Under the pieces are notes generated by a model. The model made no database searches. It saw only the letters and a list, made by a program, of their open reading frames with translations, and was not told where the DNA came from. The translations under genes were made by a program, and so were the position numbers. 64,000 nt of DNA from Triticum aestivum (lineage: Eukaryota; Streptophyta; Magnoliopsida; Poales; Poaceae), in NCBI RefSeq assembly GCF_018294505.1, contig NC_057802.1, positions 308,190,961-308,254,960 on the forward strand, written 5' to 3'. Every line of letters starts with the position of its first letter. Within the stretch, counting starts at the first letter, position 1. This document shows positions 1 to 10,386 of this stretch, piece after piece.

Positions 1-549
1 CTTGTCTTATACCTTATACAAGAGTCATGGTGATCTTCACCTTTCCTTTTTACATTTTATCCTTTGGCAAGCACGTTGTGTTGGAAAGATCCTGATATAT
101 ATATATCCAATTGGAAGTAAGTTATCATGAACTATTATTGTTGACATTACCCTTGAGGTAAAAGGTTGGGAGGTGAAACTATAAGCCCCTATCTTTCTCT
201 GTGTCCGATTAGAACTTTGAACCCATAAATATCACATAAGTGTTAGCAATTGTGAAATATTAAATGATAGTTGAGTATGTGGAGTTTGCGAAATCAAAGC
301 TCTGACATAGACCCTTCCTGAAAGTAAGATGAATTGCAATTGTTTGATGACTGAGAATATAGTTTGTTAGTTTCAAGAAAGTTTATGATCTATACTTTAA
401 CATGTGAATAGCTTGTTACTTGATCATGAGAAGTTTTATGAGTTGAGCTACTATTATGATATATAATGATGCTAGAAAAAGTGGTTGGAACTTTATTTCT
501 TTTATCATTTAACTACTCGAGGACGAGCAGGAATTAAGCTTGGGGATGC
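1..549 (+). mobile_element. 3' internal non-coding end of an Athila-lineage Gypsy element
   Basis: AT-rich sequence without an ORF, running into an LTR at 550. Its last bases (ACTCGAGGACGAGCAGG, then TTAAGCTTGGGGATGC) form the purine-rich tract before the LTR and recur before the LTRs at 29642 and, inverted, after 52376. That makes this the 3' untranslated end of a plus-strand element whose body lies left of the window. The wording resembles Triticeae Fatima-type elements, but the name is tentative. Confidence 0.7.
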
Positions 550-1657
550 TGATATGTCTCCAACGTATCTATAATTTATGAAGTATTCATGCCATGTTTA
601 CAATAGTTTTATATGATTTTGGTATGATTTGATTAGAACTAACCCGGACTAACGCTGTTTTCAATAGAACTACTGTGGTGTTGTTTTTGTGCAGAAATAA
701 AAGTTCTCGGAATGGCCTAAAAATCAACGAAGATTTTTTCTGGAAAATATGAAAAATACTGGAACAAAAATCTACCGGAGGGGAGTCCCGTGGGCCCCAC
801 AAGGGTGGGGGCGCGCCCACCCCCTGGGTCACGCCCCCTGCCTCGTGGACTCCCCGAGGGCCCCCCTGACGTGAAATCAACGCCAACTCCTCCTATAAAT
901 CAAGAAAACCCCAGAACAGAACCTAGATCGGAAGTTCCGCCGCCGCAAGCCTCTGTAGCCATGAGAAATCAATCTAGGCCCTCTTCGGCACCCTGCCGGA
1001 GGGGGCCATCATCACCGGAGGCCATGGAGGAGGATCGCGGAGGGGCCATCATCGCCATGAAGGCCAAGGACCAGAGGGAGAACCTCTCCCCATCTAGGGG
1101 GGAGGCCATGGAGGAGGAAGCACAAGGGGGAGACCTCTCCTCCTCTCTCTTGGTGGAGCCGGAGTACCATCGGGAGGGGAATCATCGCCGCGGTGATCGT
1201 CTTCATCAACATCACCATTCTCATCTCTTTTACGCGGTCCACTCTCCCGCACCCCGCTGTAATCCCTACTTGAACATGGTGCTTTATGCCACATATTATG
1301 ATCCAATGATGTGTTGCCATCCTATGATGTTTTGAGTAGATATCCTTTGTCTTAGGGTTGATTGATGATCTAGATTGGTATGAGTTGTATGTTTTATTCT
1401 GGTGTTGTCCTATGGTGCCCTCCGTGTCGTGCAAGCGTGAGGGATTCCCGTTGTAGGGTGTTGCAATATGTCCATGGTTTACTTATTGTCTGTGTTGCTT
1501 GAGTGACAGAAGCATAAACACGGATAAGTGGGTCACGGCGTATGGGATAAAGGGGACTTGATGCTTTAATGCTATGGTTGGGTTTTACCTTAATGATCTT
1601 TAGTAGTTGCGAATGCTTGCTAGAGTTCCAATCATAAGTGCATATGATCTACATGAA
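550..1657 (+). repeat. 3' LTR (truncated) of the Athila-lineage Gypsy element
   Basis: Starts TGATATGTCTCCAACGTATC, directly after the polypurine tract, as an LTR should. A TATA-like CCTATAAATC lies near 892-901. The GC-rich stretch that follows (about 930-1240) gives spurious ORFs on both strands. The LTR lacks its TG...CA end: near 1657 it gives way to sequence homologous to the Tat element at 60.4-60.85 kb. The cut reflects either an insertion of the Tat element or a deletion. The exact junction is uncertain by about 10 bp. Confidence 0.7.
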
Positions 1658-2580
1658 GTTGCAGGTTCCTGTCGTGAACTTGGCTTCGACAAGGGACGAG
1701 AAGATTGCACGGCACAACGATCCCCGGCAAGCCAAATAGATAAGTTTTACCTCTTGTCCATCAGTGTTCTGTAAAGCTATAACTTTGCATAAGAAAACCT
1801 CACCTCTCTTTTGAAACTTAAGGTGCTCCCATCCATGACTCGAACGTTGCTTCAGTCAGGATGGTCGCAGTGGCCTTTAGCAAAAAGGAGCTGGCGGGGG
1901 GCTGGCCCCTCTGTCTGTCCCACGACAGACGTAGCTCTCCGGCAGACAAAGAGGGTGCCGGCAGGATATCCTGCCGGGGAAAACTCATTTATTTTCACTA
2001 AAGAGGCACTCCACCTCTGCATGGACATACACATGCACGGGTTCCCAGCAAGGTTCATCTTTTTCATTCATATGCTGATACAAGTACAAGCATTACAGAA
2101 CGCAAAAATGGACTCGAGAGATTACATTATTTGAATTAAAATTTGGCGATTGCCTAAAAGTTTAAGATTGAAAAAAGTTAAGTGCTCCGTAATGCCCTTT
2201 CTTGTCCCTCTCCTCCTAGGCACAGCCATCGAAGGCAAGGAGGGAAAAAGGAGCGCCTGCGCAGAGGCCCAGCCCGCTCTCATCGGGCTCCAAGCGAGGT
2301 AGCCCAGAGGGAGCGGAAGCGCGAGGGAACGCCTCGATGGAGAGCACGGCGGAAGGCGGCCCCGTCAGCCACCGTCACCAGGGCCAGCAGGACTCGGTAG
2401 GGCTAATGGAGATGCAGCCCGAGAGGAAGCCTGCCGAAGTCCAGCGGGAAGGCTGCTGGAGGAGCCCGGCAGCACCATCCACACCTCTGCATCCAGCTCC
2501 CCGGTAAATCACATTACCGGAGAGGAGACGCAGATGCAGATGATGGTGATGCCGCCTGATGAAGATGGTGCGGGCGACGG

Positions 2581-3225
2581 TCAGCCAGAGTCAGAGTCGT
2601 CGCTCCTCCGCCCGCTGCCATCGTCATCGCCGTCACTGTCCTCCTCGTTGCTTTCGCTTGAGGAGGAGCTTTCGTCGTCGGTTGAGCTCTCCGCGCAGCA
2701 CCCTAAGCGACCTCCCGAGTGCCCAAAGATCTTGATGGAGAGCAGGCTGTTCTCCATTAATTTGAACTAGAGAACGTGCCCCTCGGAGAAGCCGTGGGCA
2801 TGGGCAAAGGTCTTCCAGCCGCAGCAAAGATACATCACATGAGGAGCGGGGAAGTCGACATCAACCCTCATACCTCCATTCCCGCAGCCCCTCATGTGCA
2901 GCCGCAGAGCGCGTGGTTGCTCGAGCTTCATCTCCCGTGCAAAGGGAGTTGGGAGGCGAAGGTGACCACACACGGGCTTGTACAGCCTGATGATGAACTC
3001 CCGGGGTTGGTCGCCAACGCGGCCTCCCATCGGGGGAGGAGCCGCCGGCGGGGGCGCCACCAAGGCACCGCCCCGCCCTCCTCCTCCTCGAGCACTACGG
3101 CGACTTCCTCCTCTCCTTGCGGACGATTCCGCTGCCTCAGAGTCCGGTGGAGGAGGGGCGTGCTATCGAGAAGAAGCCCTCGTCGCCGCCGCCGGAGCAC
3201 CACCGCGCCCTCGCCCTCGCGCCAT
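2581..3225 (-). pseudogene. B3-like DNA-binding domain gene, retroelement-borne copy 1 (broken)
   Basis: Reading from ATG at 3225 there are about 215 codons: an Arg/Gly/Ala/Pro-rich N-terminus, a B3-like domain, and an acidic serine-rich tail ending with TGA at 2581-2583. The domain shows the expected order: an F-I-I-x-L strand, an LRLPTPF segment, a GWKTFAHAH segment, then a hydrophobic strand ending IKIFG. B3 domains bind DNA in plant transcription factors (ARF, VRN1/REM types); DNA binding here is inference. Two in-frame TAG codons break it, one about 20 codons in and one just after the GWKTF helix (near 2768). Both look like CAG to TAG changes. A TATA box lies about 65 bp upstream. The gene is antisense to its retrotransposon. 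A homologue is at 59260-59918. Confidence 0.65.
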
Positions 3226-3287
3226 GACTAGAAGAGAAGGATCACGGAGAAGAAGGAGAAGTGTGTGCAGAAGAACACTGTCCGTCC

Positions 3288-3298
3288 CCTTTTATAGG
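3288..3298 (-). promoter_or_regulatory. TATA box of B3-like gene copy 1
   Basis: On the minus strand this reads CCTATAAAAGG, about 65 bp before the ATG at 3225. The same box with the same flank (ATAAAAGGGGAC) stands about 75 bp before the ATG of the second copy. The solo Copia LTR begins 18 bp further upstream. Confidence 0.6.
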
Positions 3299-3315
3299 AA
3301 AACGGGGCAGGGGGT

Positions 3316-5490
3316 TGTAGGGTAACGCAGCAGAAAACAAAAAAAATCCGACCTACGCACCAGCCCAGGACCACTATGGAGACTGCAAACATGGTTTGAT
3401 CTTTTTCGTTACCGACTCGTAGCGCAGCGGGAAGTAGAGTCGATGACGATCGGCGCTGCAGATCCCCGCAGCTAGGATTTACAACCTCCCAACCGCGAGG
3501 ATGTATACCCTCATCTGCTCCTCAGACAGCCCTCCGGGAGGCGGTCAAACAGCCCCCCCCCCCCCGGACGGTGTCGCGGACAGCCCTTCGGGAGGACCTT
3601 CGAAACTCGAACGGTCACTCGGACAGCCCTTCAGGAGGACCTTCGAAACTCGGACGGTCACACGGACAGCCCTTCGGGAGGCACTCATGAACTAAGACCG
3701 AAACTACGATCTCTCTACAGAGTTGCACACATACGGTGTCATCTATCCGGCAGGGCTTCGCCGTCCAGAACTAGTTCCTGCCGGAACCCAGACAGCCTTA
3801 CGGCTCTACGAAACTCTTTTCGTGGGAGGGAGAGAAGAAGCCAGATAATGCATGGCATGTGTATGAGAGCAAGGTATGAGTGTGGAGGGCTGCCCCTCCA
3901 CCTCTATTTATAGGAAATTCCAAGGGGGTAGGGTAGTTTCACAAAAAACCCAAAATGCACATGAATGAAGTCCTTCCACAAGGACCTAGGAGTGAAACCA
4001 ATGAACAAGAGGGTCCCCAAGGGGGGGATACCCCATGTGGCCGGCCACACCCCCGTGAGGGGCCCAAAAAATGGCTCCTATCCATCCATGTCATCCCAAA
4101 GATCTTTTGGAGCAAAGCCCCAAAAGGTGGCTTTCCATAAAGTAACCATAAAGCTGATTTTCACTATTCACGACGACATTTTTCAGCGTCTGGTCGAACT
4201 GAAAATATTTATGTGGGCTAAGAACATTTCCAGTACCCACTAAAATGATTTTCAACGCCTTCCGAAACAATTCCGGTTTTAGTGATTTTCATCTGCGAAA
4301 CGCATCTGAAGTGGCTCCGGCAGCTCCGGAACATTTCCGGTTTTTATCTCAGAAAATTCCAAAAAGCTTCCAGAATGATTCTGGCATCCTCCAAGAATTG
4401 TCAGGCATGTGCCGAAACCAATTTGACTTAATGGTGTATCCCGAAACAACTTTTCGGTATCATCGAAACTTATCCGATGACCTCTCTCTGCGGTACGATT
4501 CCGCTGTCCGAAACTTTTCGGTGTTTGAAACTTTTTCCGTGATTTTCTCTCAGACTCCCTGTCTAGTATTCAGCAGATAGATGACCCTTAAGCGTGTGAC
4601 CCTATAGGTTCGGTGAAGTATAGACATGACCCGGAACCCCTTCCGATCAATGATCAACATCGGAGCCGTGGACACCCATATTGACCCCTATACCCTCACG
4701 GATAAATATTCGAGTGAACCTCCAGTTGCCGTGTGCTATTCCTGTTGCTTCGCGATATGTTACAAATACCCGAGGTGAGACATGTTGGCATTCCCGTGGA
4801 TCAACAACTTGTCCACTATGCTAGTTACCTCGTTACCGGTTTTGTTCTCTTTTCTCGTTTCGTGTTCCGGCATCCCCGTGATCAAATCACAAAGTGTCTG
4901 GCCAGACGATGATGGACACCGTAACACCAAGAGGGCCCGAGTATATCTCTCCATCGTCGGAGGAGCAAATCCCAATCTCGAGCTATCAAGTTAATTAACA
5001 TACTTTCCCATGAACCCGTAAGCCGCCGTAATAGCCATCCAGTTACGGATGACGTTTAACAAACCCTAAAGTTCATGAAGCAAGCATGAAGAAACTCGAT
5101 ACTCTCATGGTCTAAGGAATTATGCAAACATTAACTATCTCTGTGTTATAAACCATTAACTTGTGACGAATGTATCTCATAGCATAACATCAATCCGGGT
5201 CGATTCAACAGAAATGTTCTCTTAACATTGTGCCCTCAAAGTTGCTGGCATTGACATGCCCATGATCAGGAAAACAGAACCATCATGCAACACTTGAGCT
5301 AGTCTTAGAGGCCAGACTAAGAATACTTCTTACCGTTTATTATTCCACACGTGCATATGAGTCTTCCTCTGAGCCTCGTGTTATTGCAGACTCGAGAACC
5401 ATAGCAGTTATAGCATGGAACATAAACATAATTATGAACTTGGAGATAAATAATATCATTTATTATTGCCTCCAGGGCATATCTCCTACA
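3316..5490 (-). repeat. Solo LTR of a Copia retrotransposon
   Basis: On the minus strand it starts TGTAGGAGATATGCCC and ends GCTGCGTTACCCTACA, about 2.17 kb, the form of a long Triticeae Copia LTR. No internal Copia sequence adjoins either end. Flanking 5-mers are GGGGT (3311-3315) and GGGGA (5491-5495), a target-site duplication with one change. The Tat sequence on both sides lines up continuously with the other Tat copy at about 59.15 kb. This therefore looks like an insertion that later collapsed by LTR-LTR recombination. ORFs inside (for example 4245-4580) are not supported as genes. Confidence 0.75.
3577..3705. repeat. 43-bp tandem repeat inside the Copia LTR
   Basis: Units begin CGGACAGCCCTTCGGGAGG at 3577, 3620 and 3663. 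The first two are full 43-bp units with few differences; the third diverges after about 25 bp. A C-run of about 14 precedes them. Replication slippage is the likely origin. Confidence 0.8.
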
Positions 5491-5946
5491 GGGGAGGCTC
5501 CTCCTACGGGAAATGGCCGCCCCTCTCCTCCAATGCGGCCTCTCTGCACCCGTTGTGACTCTGAGGGTCAAGGCCGACCCTCTGATCCAACCATCGACGC
5601 TCGGTTTTCAGCCATGGCACCCCTCCCCGTGTCCTCTGCATCCACCACCTACCACGCCCGATGCATGTGGAACATGTGGCAGGTGCATGCGGGGCGGGAG
5701 GCGAGTGGGATGGCAGTTTCCGTCCCGTGACCATGGGGCGAGGAGAATCCGCGGGCCACGATCCGAGTTCTTCCACAACGTCGCGCATGACATGCGGGGA
5801 AACCGGAAACTGGCCCAAAATCAAGGCTAATGAAGCAGCAATGGAAAGCTCAAGGGGCCAACCCCTTCAGCAACCCTGCCTATGCACTTATTAGGCCCTA
5901 CCCCGACGACGCTCAGCAGCGCATTCGGGGCAGGCCCGGGGGCTTC

Positions 5947-6857
5947 TGTCGGTGCAACAAACCCTGGGTCTGTTGCCTAGACTATGCACACGCACAAGAG
6001 CAAGATTGAAGCACCAGCCCAAGTCAGAGATTGAAGGACCAAGAAATTTGAAGAACCAACATGCAGCTCAGAGAGACCGAGATCAAGCTGGAAAAGCAAA
6101 GTATCGATAAAAGAAGGGCCTCCCTTGCCGGGCAGGCGAGCCCGGCAAGGGGCGAGGCCACCACCAGAAGCAGACGACCAGGGCATGCCGGCAGGGTCTG
6201 CCGGGGCTCGTGGAGGCAAAACCACCCCACCAACCACTCAAGCACGACCCACGTCATCAATCAGTGCGGTGTCAAGCCGCAAGGTGATTAAGTGGCAGCC
6301 ATTCGCCACATGGCGGCCATTTCCTACGGAAGAAACCCATAGATGACACCCGTCCTGTGACGTGTCAAGAGAACAGGTGCGGAGCTGGCGAGACAGCCCG
6401 GCAAGCCTTGCCGGGCACCCAGTGATGTGACACTAAGTGATGCATTTAATGCACCCTGTCAGCCCGCAGAGTTAGGTATGATAGCACTGTTTGCTATCAT
6501 ATTAGTGGATAATGACTACTTTGCCATTGTGGTGACCCCTTAATCTATAAAAGGAGGCCCATGGCACCCGTAGGAAGGGTTGGAAAGTTGACAAACCCAC
6601 ACCCCCATACGCGCGTAGTCGCTGCTGCCCTACGGCAACCCATGCCGGGCAAGTGTGCTGCGTTTCACCATCACCATTCCACCATCAATACACTAAAGCA
6701 GGAGTAGGGTCGTACGCCTCGCGGCGGCCCGAACCTGGTAAATTACTTGTGTGCTCTCTGTCGTGCGCTGGTCTGCTCTTTGCGCAACGCGACGTCCCCC
6801 TGCCGAACTAGCAAGGGGCCTCCTGGTCCCATAGGTGGTCGTTGATATCCCGCGACA
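5947..6857 (+). repeat. 3' LTR of the Tat-lineage Gypsy element
   Basis: Begins TGTCGGTGCAACAAACC directly after a polypurine tract (GCAGGCCCGGGGGCTTC, about 5930-5946) and ends GATATCCCGCGACA. The length is 911 bp. A TATA box, CTATAAAAG, is at 6545-6553, placing a transcription start near 6575. Several GCCGGGCAAG/CTTGCCGGGC inverted motifs occur in the U3 part. The flanking 5-mer is ATCTA; its partner is lost with the element's left end. Confidence 0.75.
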
Positions 6858-7026
6858 ATCTACACTCACAATCATTAGATGGTTAGTAATAACAATAAAT
6901 AAAATGCATGCAATGCAGCAATCAATTTCTATTACTACCGGCACTCAAACTAAGCTAACTACCGTTCATCTAGCGCATCAACGGTCTAGCATGTCCTACA
7001 GTCAGTGCGGCTCTGATACCAAGCGT
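6858..7026 (-). mobile_element. Short internal remnant and primer binding site of a second Gypsy element
   Basis: GGCTCTGATACCA at 7009-7021 is, on the minus strand, TGGTATCAGAGCC, a perfect initiator-Met tRNA primer binding site. It sits 5 bp from the LTR end at 7027. The LTR at 7027-10374 therefore has a primer binding site on its left, as a 5' LTR would, while on its right it meets the polypurine tract of another element. The remaining ~150 bp is untranslated leader, cut by the Tat insertion. Confidence 0.65.
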
Positions 7027-10000
7027 TGTGGCATCCCGGCTCAGAGCAACCGGATTACCTTGCATTGCCAGCCTAGAGATCAAGTCTTCTAGCAACACAT
7101 AACAACTTGGTACAAAAAGCAACCGCTTTATTGATGCTAGCGGAAACATAGCTTCGATATTACATCAAGTAGCGAGGCCAAGCGGCACACACTATGCGAC
7201 TGAATAATATGTACATTATTTATTAAACATGAAGGGTCCTCGATCACGATAACTACGCTGCAGCGGAACAACGACGAAGTGGAACTCCATAACACAGGGA
7301 CACCGATGTGGACACGATCTAGACACGGGAAGCACTCCGATCCGATATGACTTTCCTGAAATCATGCGTGACACGCCAGGTCAGTACATTAAATGTACTT
7401 TCAAGCTCGCAACAAGCATAAGCATAATGGCAAACAATATCATGACAATTAATCAGGTTAAATGCAAGACATACTACTGATGCAATGAAATCAACTTGTG
7501 CACCGAGTCCCGCGGACTCTCTTACCGGACGGATTACCTCGTCACCAAAACGGTGATCATACCCAGATCACAAACGAAACCAACACTTTGGTTCCCACCA
7601 CGATCATCTTCATGAGCTCACAAATCATCACATAACCAGTGCCAGACATAAAATTAGTGTGCAAGATTACTTATTAATGTTGATCCATGGTGTGACTTAC
7701 TCACGAGCTATGTCTGTAACCGAGGACGCGGCTATCGTAGATTTAAATACACTCTGCAGAGGTAGCGCACTTTACCCACACCACAGAACCCATGGCCTCG
7801 TCTTCCCATTCGGGTGGGCCAACGGCATTCCGACAAAACCCTCCCATTGCCATGACACTCTCCCAGCCACTCCGACTAACTCCCCACTGGGTTAAGTCAT
7901 GGGTGGCCCTGTGCCTACCAAATGCATCAACGGCCACCGTCGTGGCAAAACGGTCCCAAACGGGGACAAGGTACCATAACAACAAACGGGCACACAATGT
8001 TATGTCTGCTTACCGGGCCAGGGTACTGCACGCCCATAACCTTCCCTCGTTGGAGGTACCGACAAGAGGCATGACAACAGACCGAATAAAGACCTTCCCA
8101 TAAATGCAAATGTGGTTGCACTGGAAAAAACTCGATCCAGTGGCACCATGACTCAATCAACGTTATGTTCAAGTTGAATTAACATCAGTTTTAACTTGAA
8201 GTAAAATAACTCGAGTCACAATATGCCATGATCATGCAACTATTCAACATGCAATACATATCACTTAAAGTAAACAGATCAACATCATCAAAGTTTTCTA
8301 CTTGCACTACTCATCATTAAACTTTACTGATTCTACTTTACTGGTTTTAACACTCATCATTTTGATTATACCATAATATATTAAAAGCAATTTATCACAT
8401 AAAGAAACTACCATAAATCATAAAAGCATAACCACATAATCAAAAATTTCTTCTACTGACTTAAACTAGTTCATGCATTCAACCAGTACTATAAACTAAG
8501 CATCTCACCCATGACCAAGTAACTAACATAAGCAATATTCATTTAAATAATTAAATTCATGAAAATAACTCATATTCAAATTGGGAAAATCATAGATATT
8601 GAAATGACACCATACAAATGTGTATTAAAGTTGCCTGGGTGGCGGACCGTAGGATGATCACACGGGTACTCCGGGATATCCTAGGACAACACTGGATCCT
8701 CCAGGTGCCCACAAGCAATCCACCCATATGTGTATTAAAGTTGCCACCTTAAGTTGAACCATTAATTAACAATCTCACATCTGTCATGGATACACTCAAA
8801 CCCAATCCACGTCTACGAGCATAGCATAGCAATATAAGCATAACGTAGAAGTAACTCTCAAGGTTTGAATATAAACAAGTAATAGGGTCTACTCAGCAAC
8901 TACTTCCCAAACCAACATGTTAAGAGATCCTACTCATGCAATGTGTGAGGGTTGTATCTAATGCGTAAAAACTGCCTTGCTGACGATCCGCAAAACCTAG
9001 AGACTCATAGTAGCACGCTTCGCACTCGGGAATTCTATCGCAAACAAACAATAGCATACATAAGCAATCAAGCAAAATATGCACGGGTAATTCTCAAATA
9101 AGAAGATCTAACCAGAAAGTTCAACTGAAGAACTCCGGTTTGCAAAAAGAATCAAATCAAACGGAGCAACGAAACTCAAACTGCGAAAGAAACAAGATCC
9201 GATTACTATTCTGGACTAAAGTCAAATTTTTACCGTACCAAAATCTGGCTCAAGTTGGTTAAACAGAAAGAGGGCTTCGAGATGAAGATCCAGGCGCTTG
9301 AATCACGTGATTCCGATAAACAAGCGAAAAGATAAACTAAAACGAAAATCAGGGCAGAAATCGCGATCGAAAATAATCACGGAAAACCCTGGAAAAAAGA
9401 AAAACTGACGAACAGGCTAACGAATGAACGTTCGCTGTCTGTGGCTAACGGATGAAGGGCGTTCGATAAAACAAACATACAGACTAACGTCCGCTATTTA
9501 ACTAAACCGCAGAAAACCGAATCGATCTAATAAAAAACGAATCTAGGTTTTCAATAAAAAAACCGAAAGGTTAACCGGAAAAGAAAGAAAAAAACGGCGT
9601 TGAACGGCGGTGGCGGCTACCTCCGCCGGCAGTCCGGCGAGGCGGGGCGGCGGGCTCCGGCGTGGGCGGCGGCGGCGGTGGGCTCAGGCGTGGGCGGCGG
9701 CGGCGGCGGGCTCCAGCGCGGGCGGCGGCGCGGCGGCGGCGACGGCTGATGAGGCGGCGGCGGCCTAGGGTTTGGGGCGCGGCGCGAGGTGGGCTGGGGC
9801 CTCGGGTCTAGGCTTATAAAGCCGGCCGGGTCGGTGTCCCAGGCGGACACGGCCCGGTAAGGCGGTTCACTTTTTTTTCTTTAAAATATTCTAACACGCA
9901 GAAAACAAAGAAAAGAAATAATAAACGGACTCCAAAAATCCCGAAATAAATTTTCCCCGTCCACTAAAAATATGCCGGACAAAGTGAACATTTATTTAGG

Positions 10001-10374
10001 AATCTAATGCAATTTTGAAAAACGTGTATTTTTCCTAATTTGAATAAAATAGCAATAAAATCCAATAAAATTTGTTTATTTGATTTTAATATTTTCCTCC
10101 AATATTTCATTATTTTGGGAGAAGTCATATTATCTCCTCTCATGTATTTTTAATATGAAATATTTTCGGGGAGAAAAATTAATTAAAACCAAAAAAATGA
10201 TCCTTGTTTTAATATTTTGATAAAATTCAAATATGAAAAACGCGAAAACCCCATCTCTCTCTGAGGGTCCTTGAATTGCTTTGGATTTCGAGGATCGCAA
10301 AAAAATGCAATAAAATATGATATGCATGAATGACCTATGTATAACATTCCAAATTGAAAATTTGGGATGTTACA
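7027..10374 (-). repeat. Gypsy chromovirus LTR of mixed origin
   Basis: On the minus strand it starts TGTAACATCCCAAATTTTC and ends GAGCCGGGATGCCACA, 3348 bp. From 8633 to 10374 it is nearly identical to 16777-18463 of the other LTR. From 7027 to about 8632 the two are only distantly similar (for example at 7720-7780 versus 16470-16540). An 18-bp word, ATGTGTATTAAAGTTGCC, occurs twice (8618-8635 and 8728-8745) at the switch point but only once in the other LTR. The GC-rich stretch near 9600-9850 is promoter-proximal LTR sequence, not a gene. Confidence 0.75.
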
Positions 10375-10386
10375 AACCTACCCCCC

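Larger units (their letters stand above)
1658..6857 (+). mobile_element. Tat-lineage Gypsy retrotransposon, 5'-truncated, with antisense gene and 3' LTR
   Basis: About 1658-3315 and 5491-5940 are homologous, in inverted orientation, to 58.93-60.85 kb, where the same segment sits next to Gypsy integrase sequence. The segment holds a B3-like gene antisense to the element. A polypurine tract (about 5930-5946) and a TG...CA LTR (5947-6857) end the element. gag, pol and the 5' LTR are absent, having been cut near 1657. A solo Copia LTR (3316-5490) interrupts it. Assignment to the Tat lineage rests on the antisense extra gene between pol and the 3' LTR, known for Tat elements, and on the integrase of the right-hand copy. 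Confidence 0.65.

Noticed and set aside
790..1335. 181-codon plus-strand ORF
   Set aside because: GC-rich, proline/arginine-rich translation within the transcribed part of a Gypsy LTR, with overlapping ORFs on the other strand. No motif.
3577..3705. Regularly spaced repeats resembling a CRISPR array
   Set aside because: Direct 43-bp tandem units without unique spacers, inside a plant Copia LTR.
7009..7021. tRNA-like sequences (also 15841, 21249, 21311, 26193, 50630, 55935)
   Set aside because: Only the 12-18 bases complementary to tRNA 3' ends are present. They are retrotransposon primer binding sites, not tRNA genes.
9617..9850. GC-rich CGG-repeat stretch that looks like a CpG island or gene start
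   Set aside because: The same stretch occurs at 17740-17960 in the partner LTR. It is LTR promoter-proximal sequence with a nearby TATA (GGCTTATAAAGCC).
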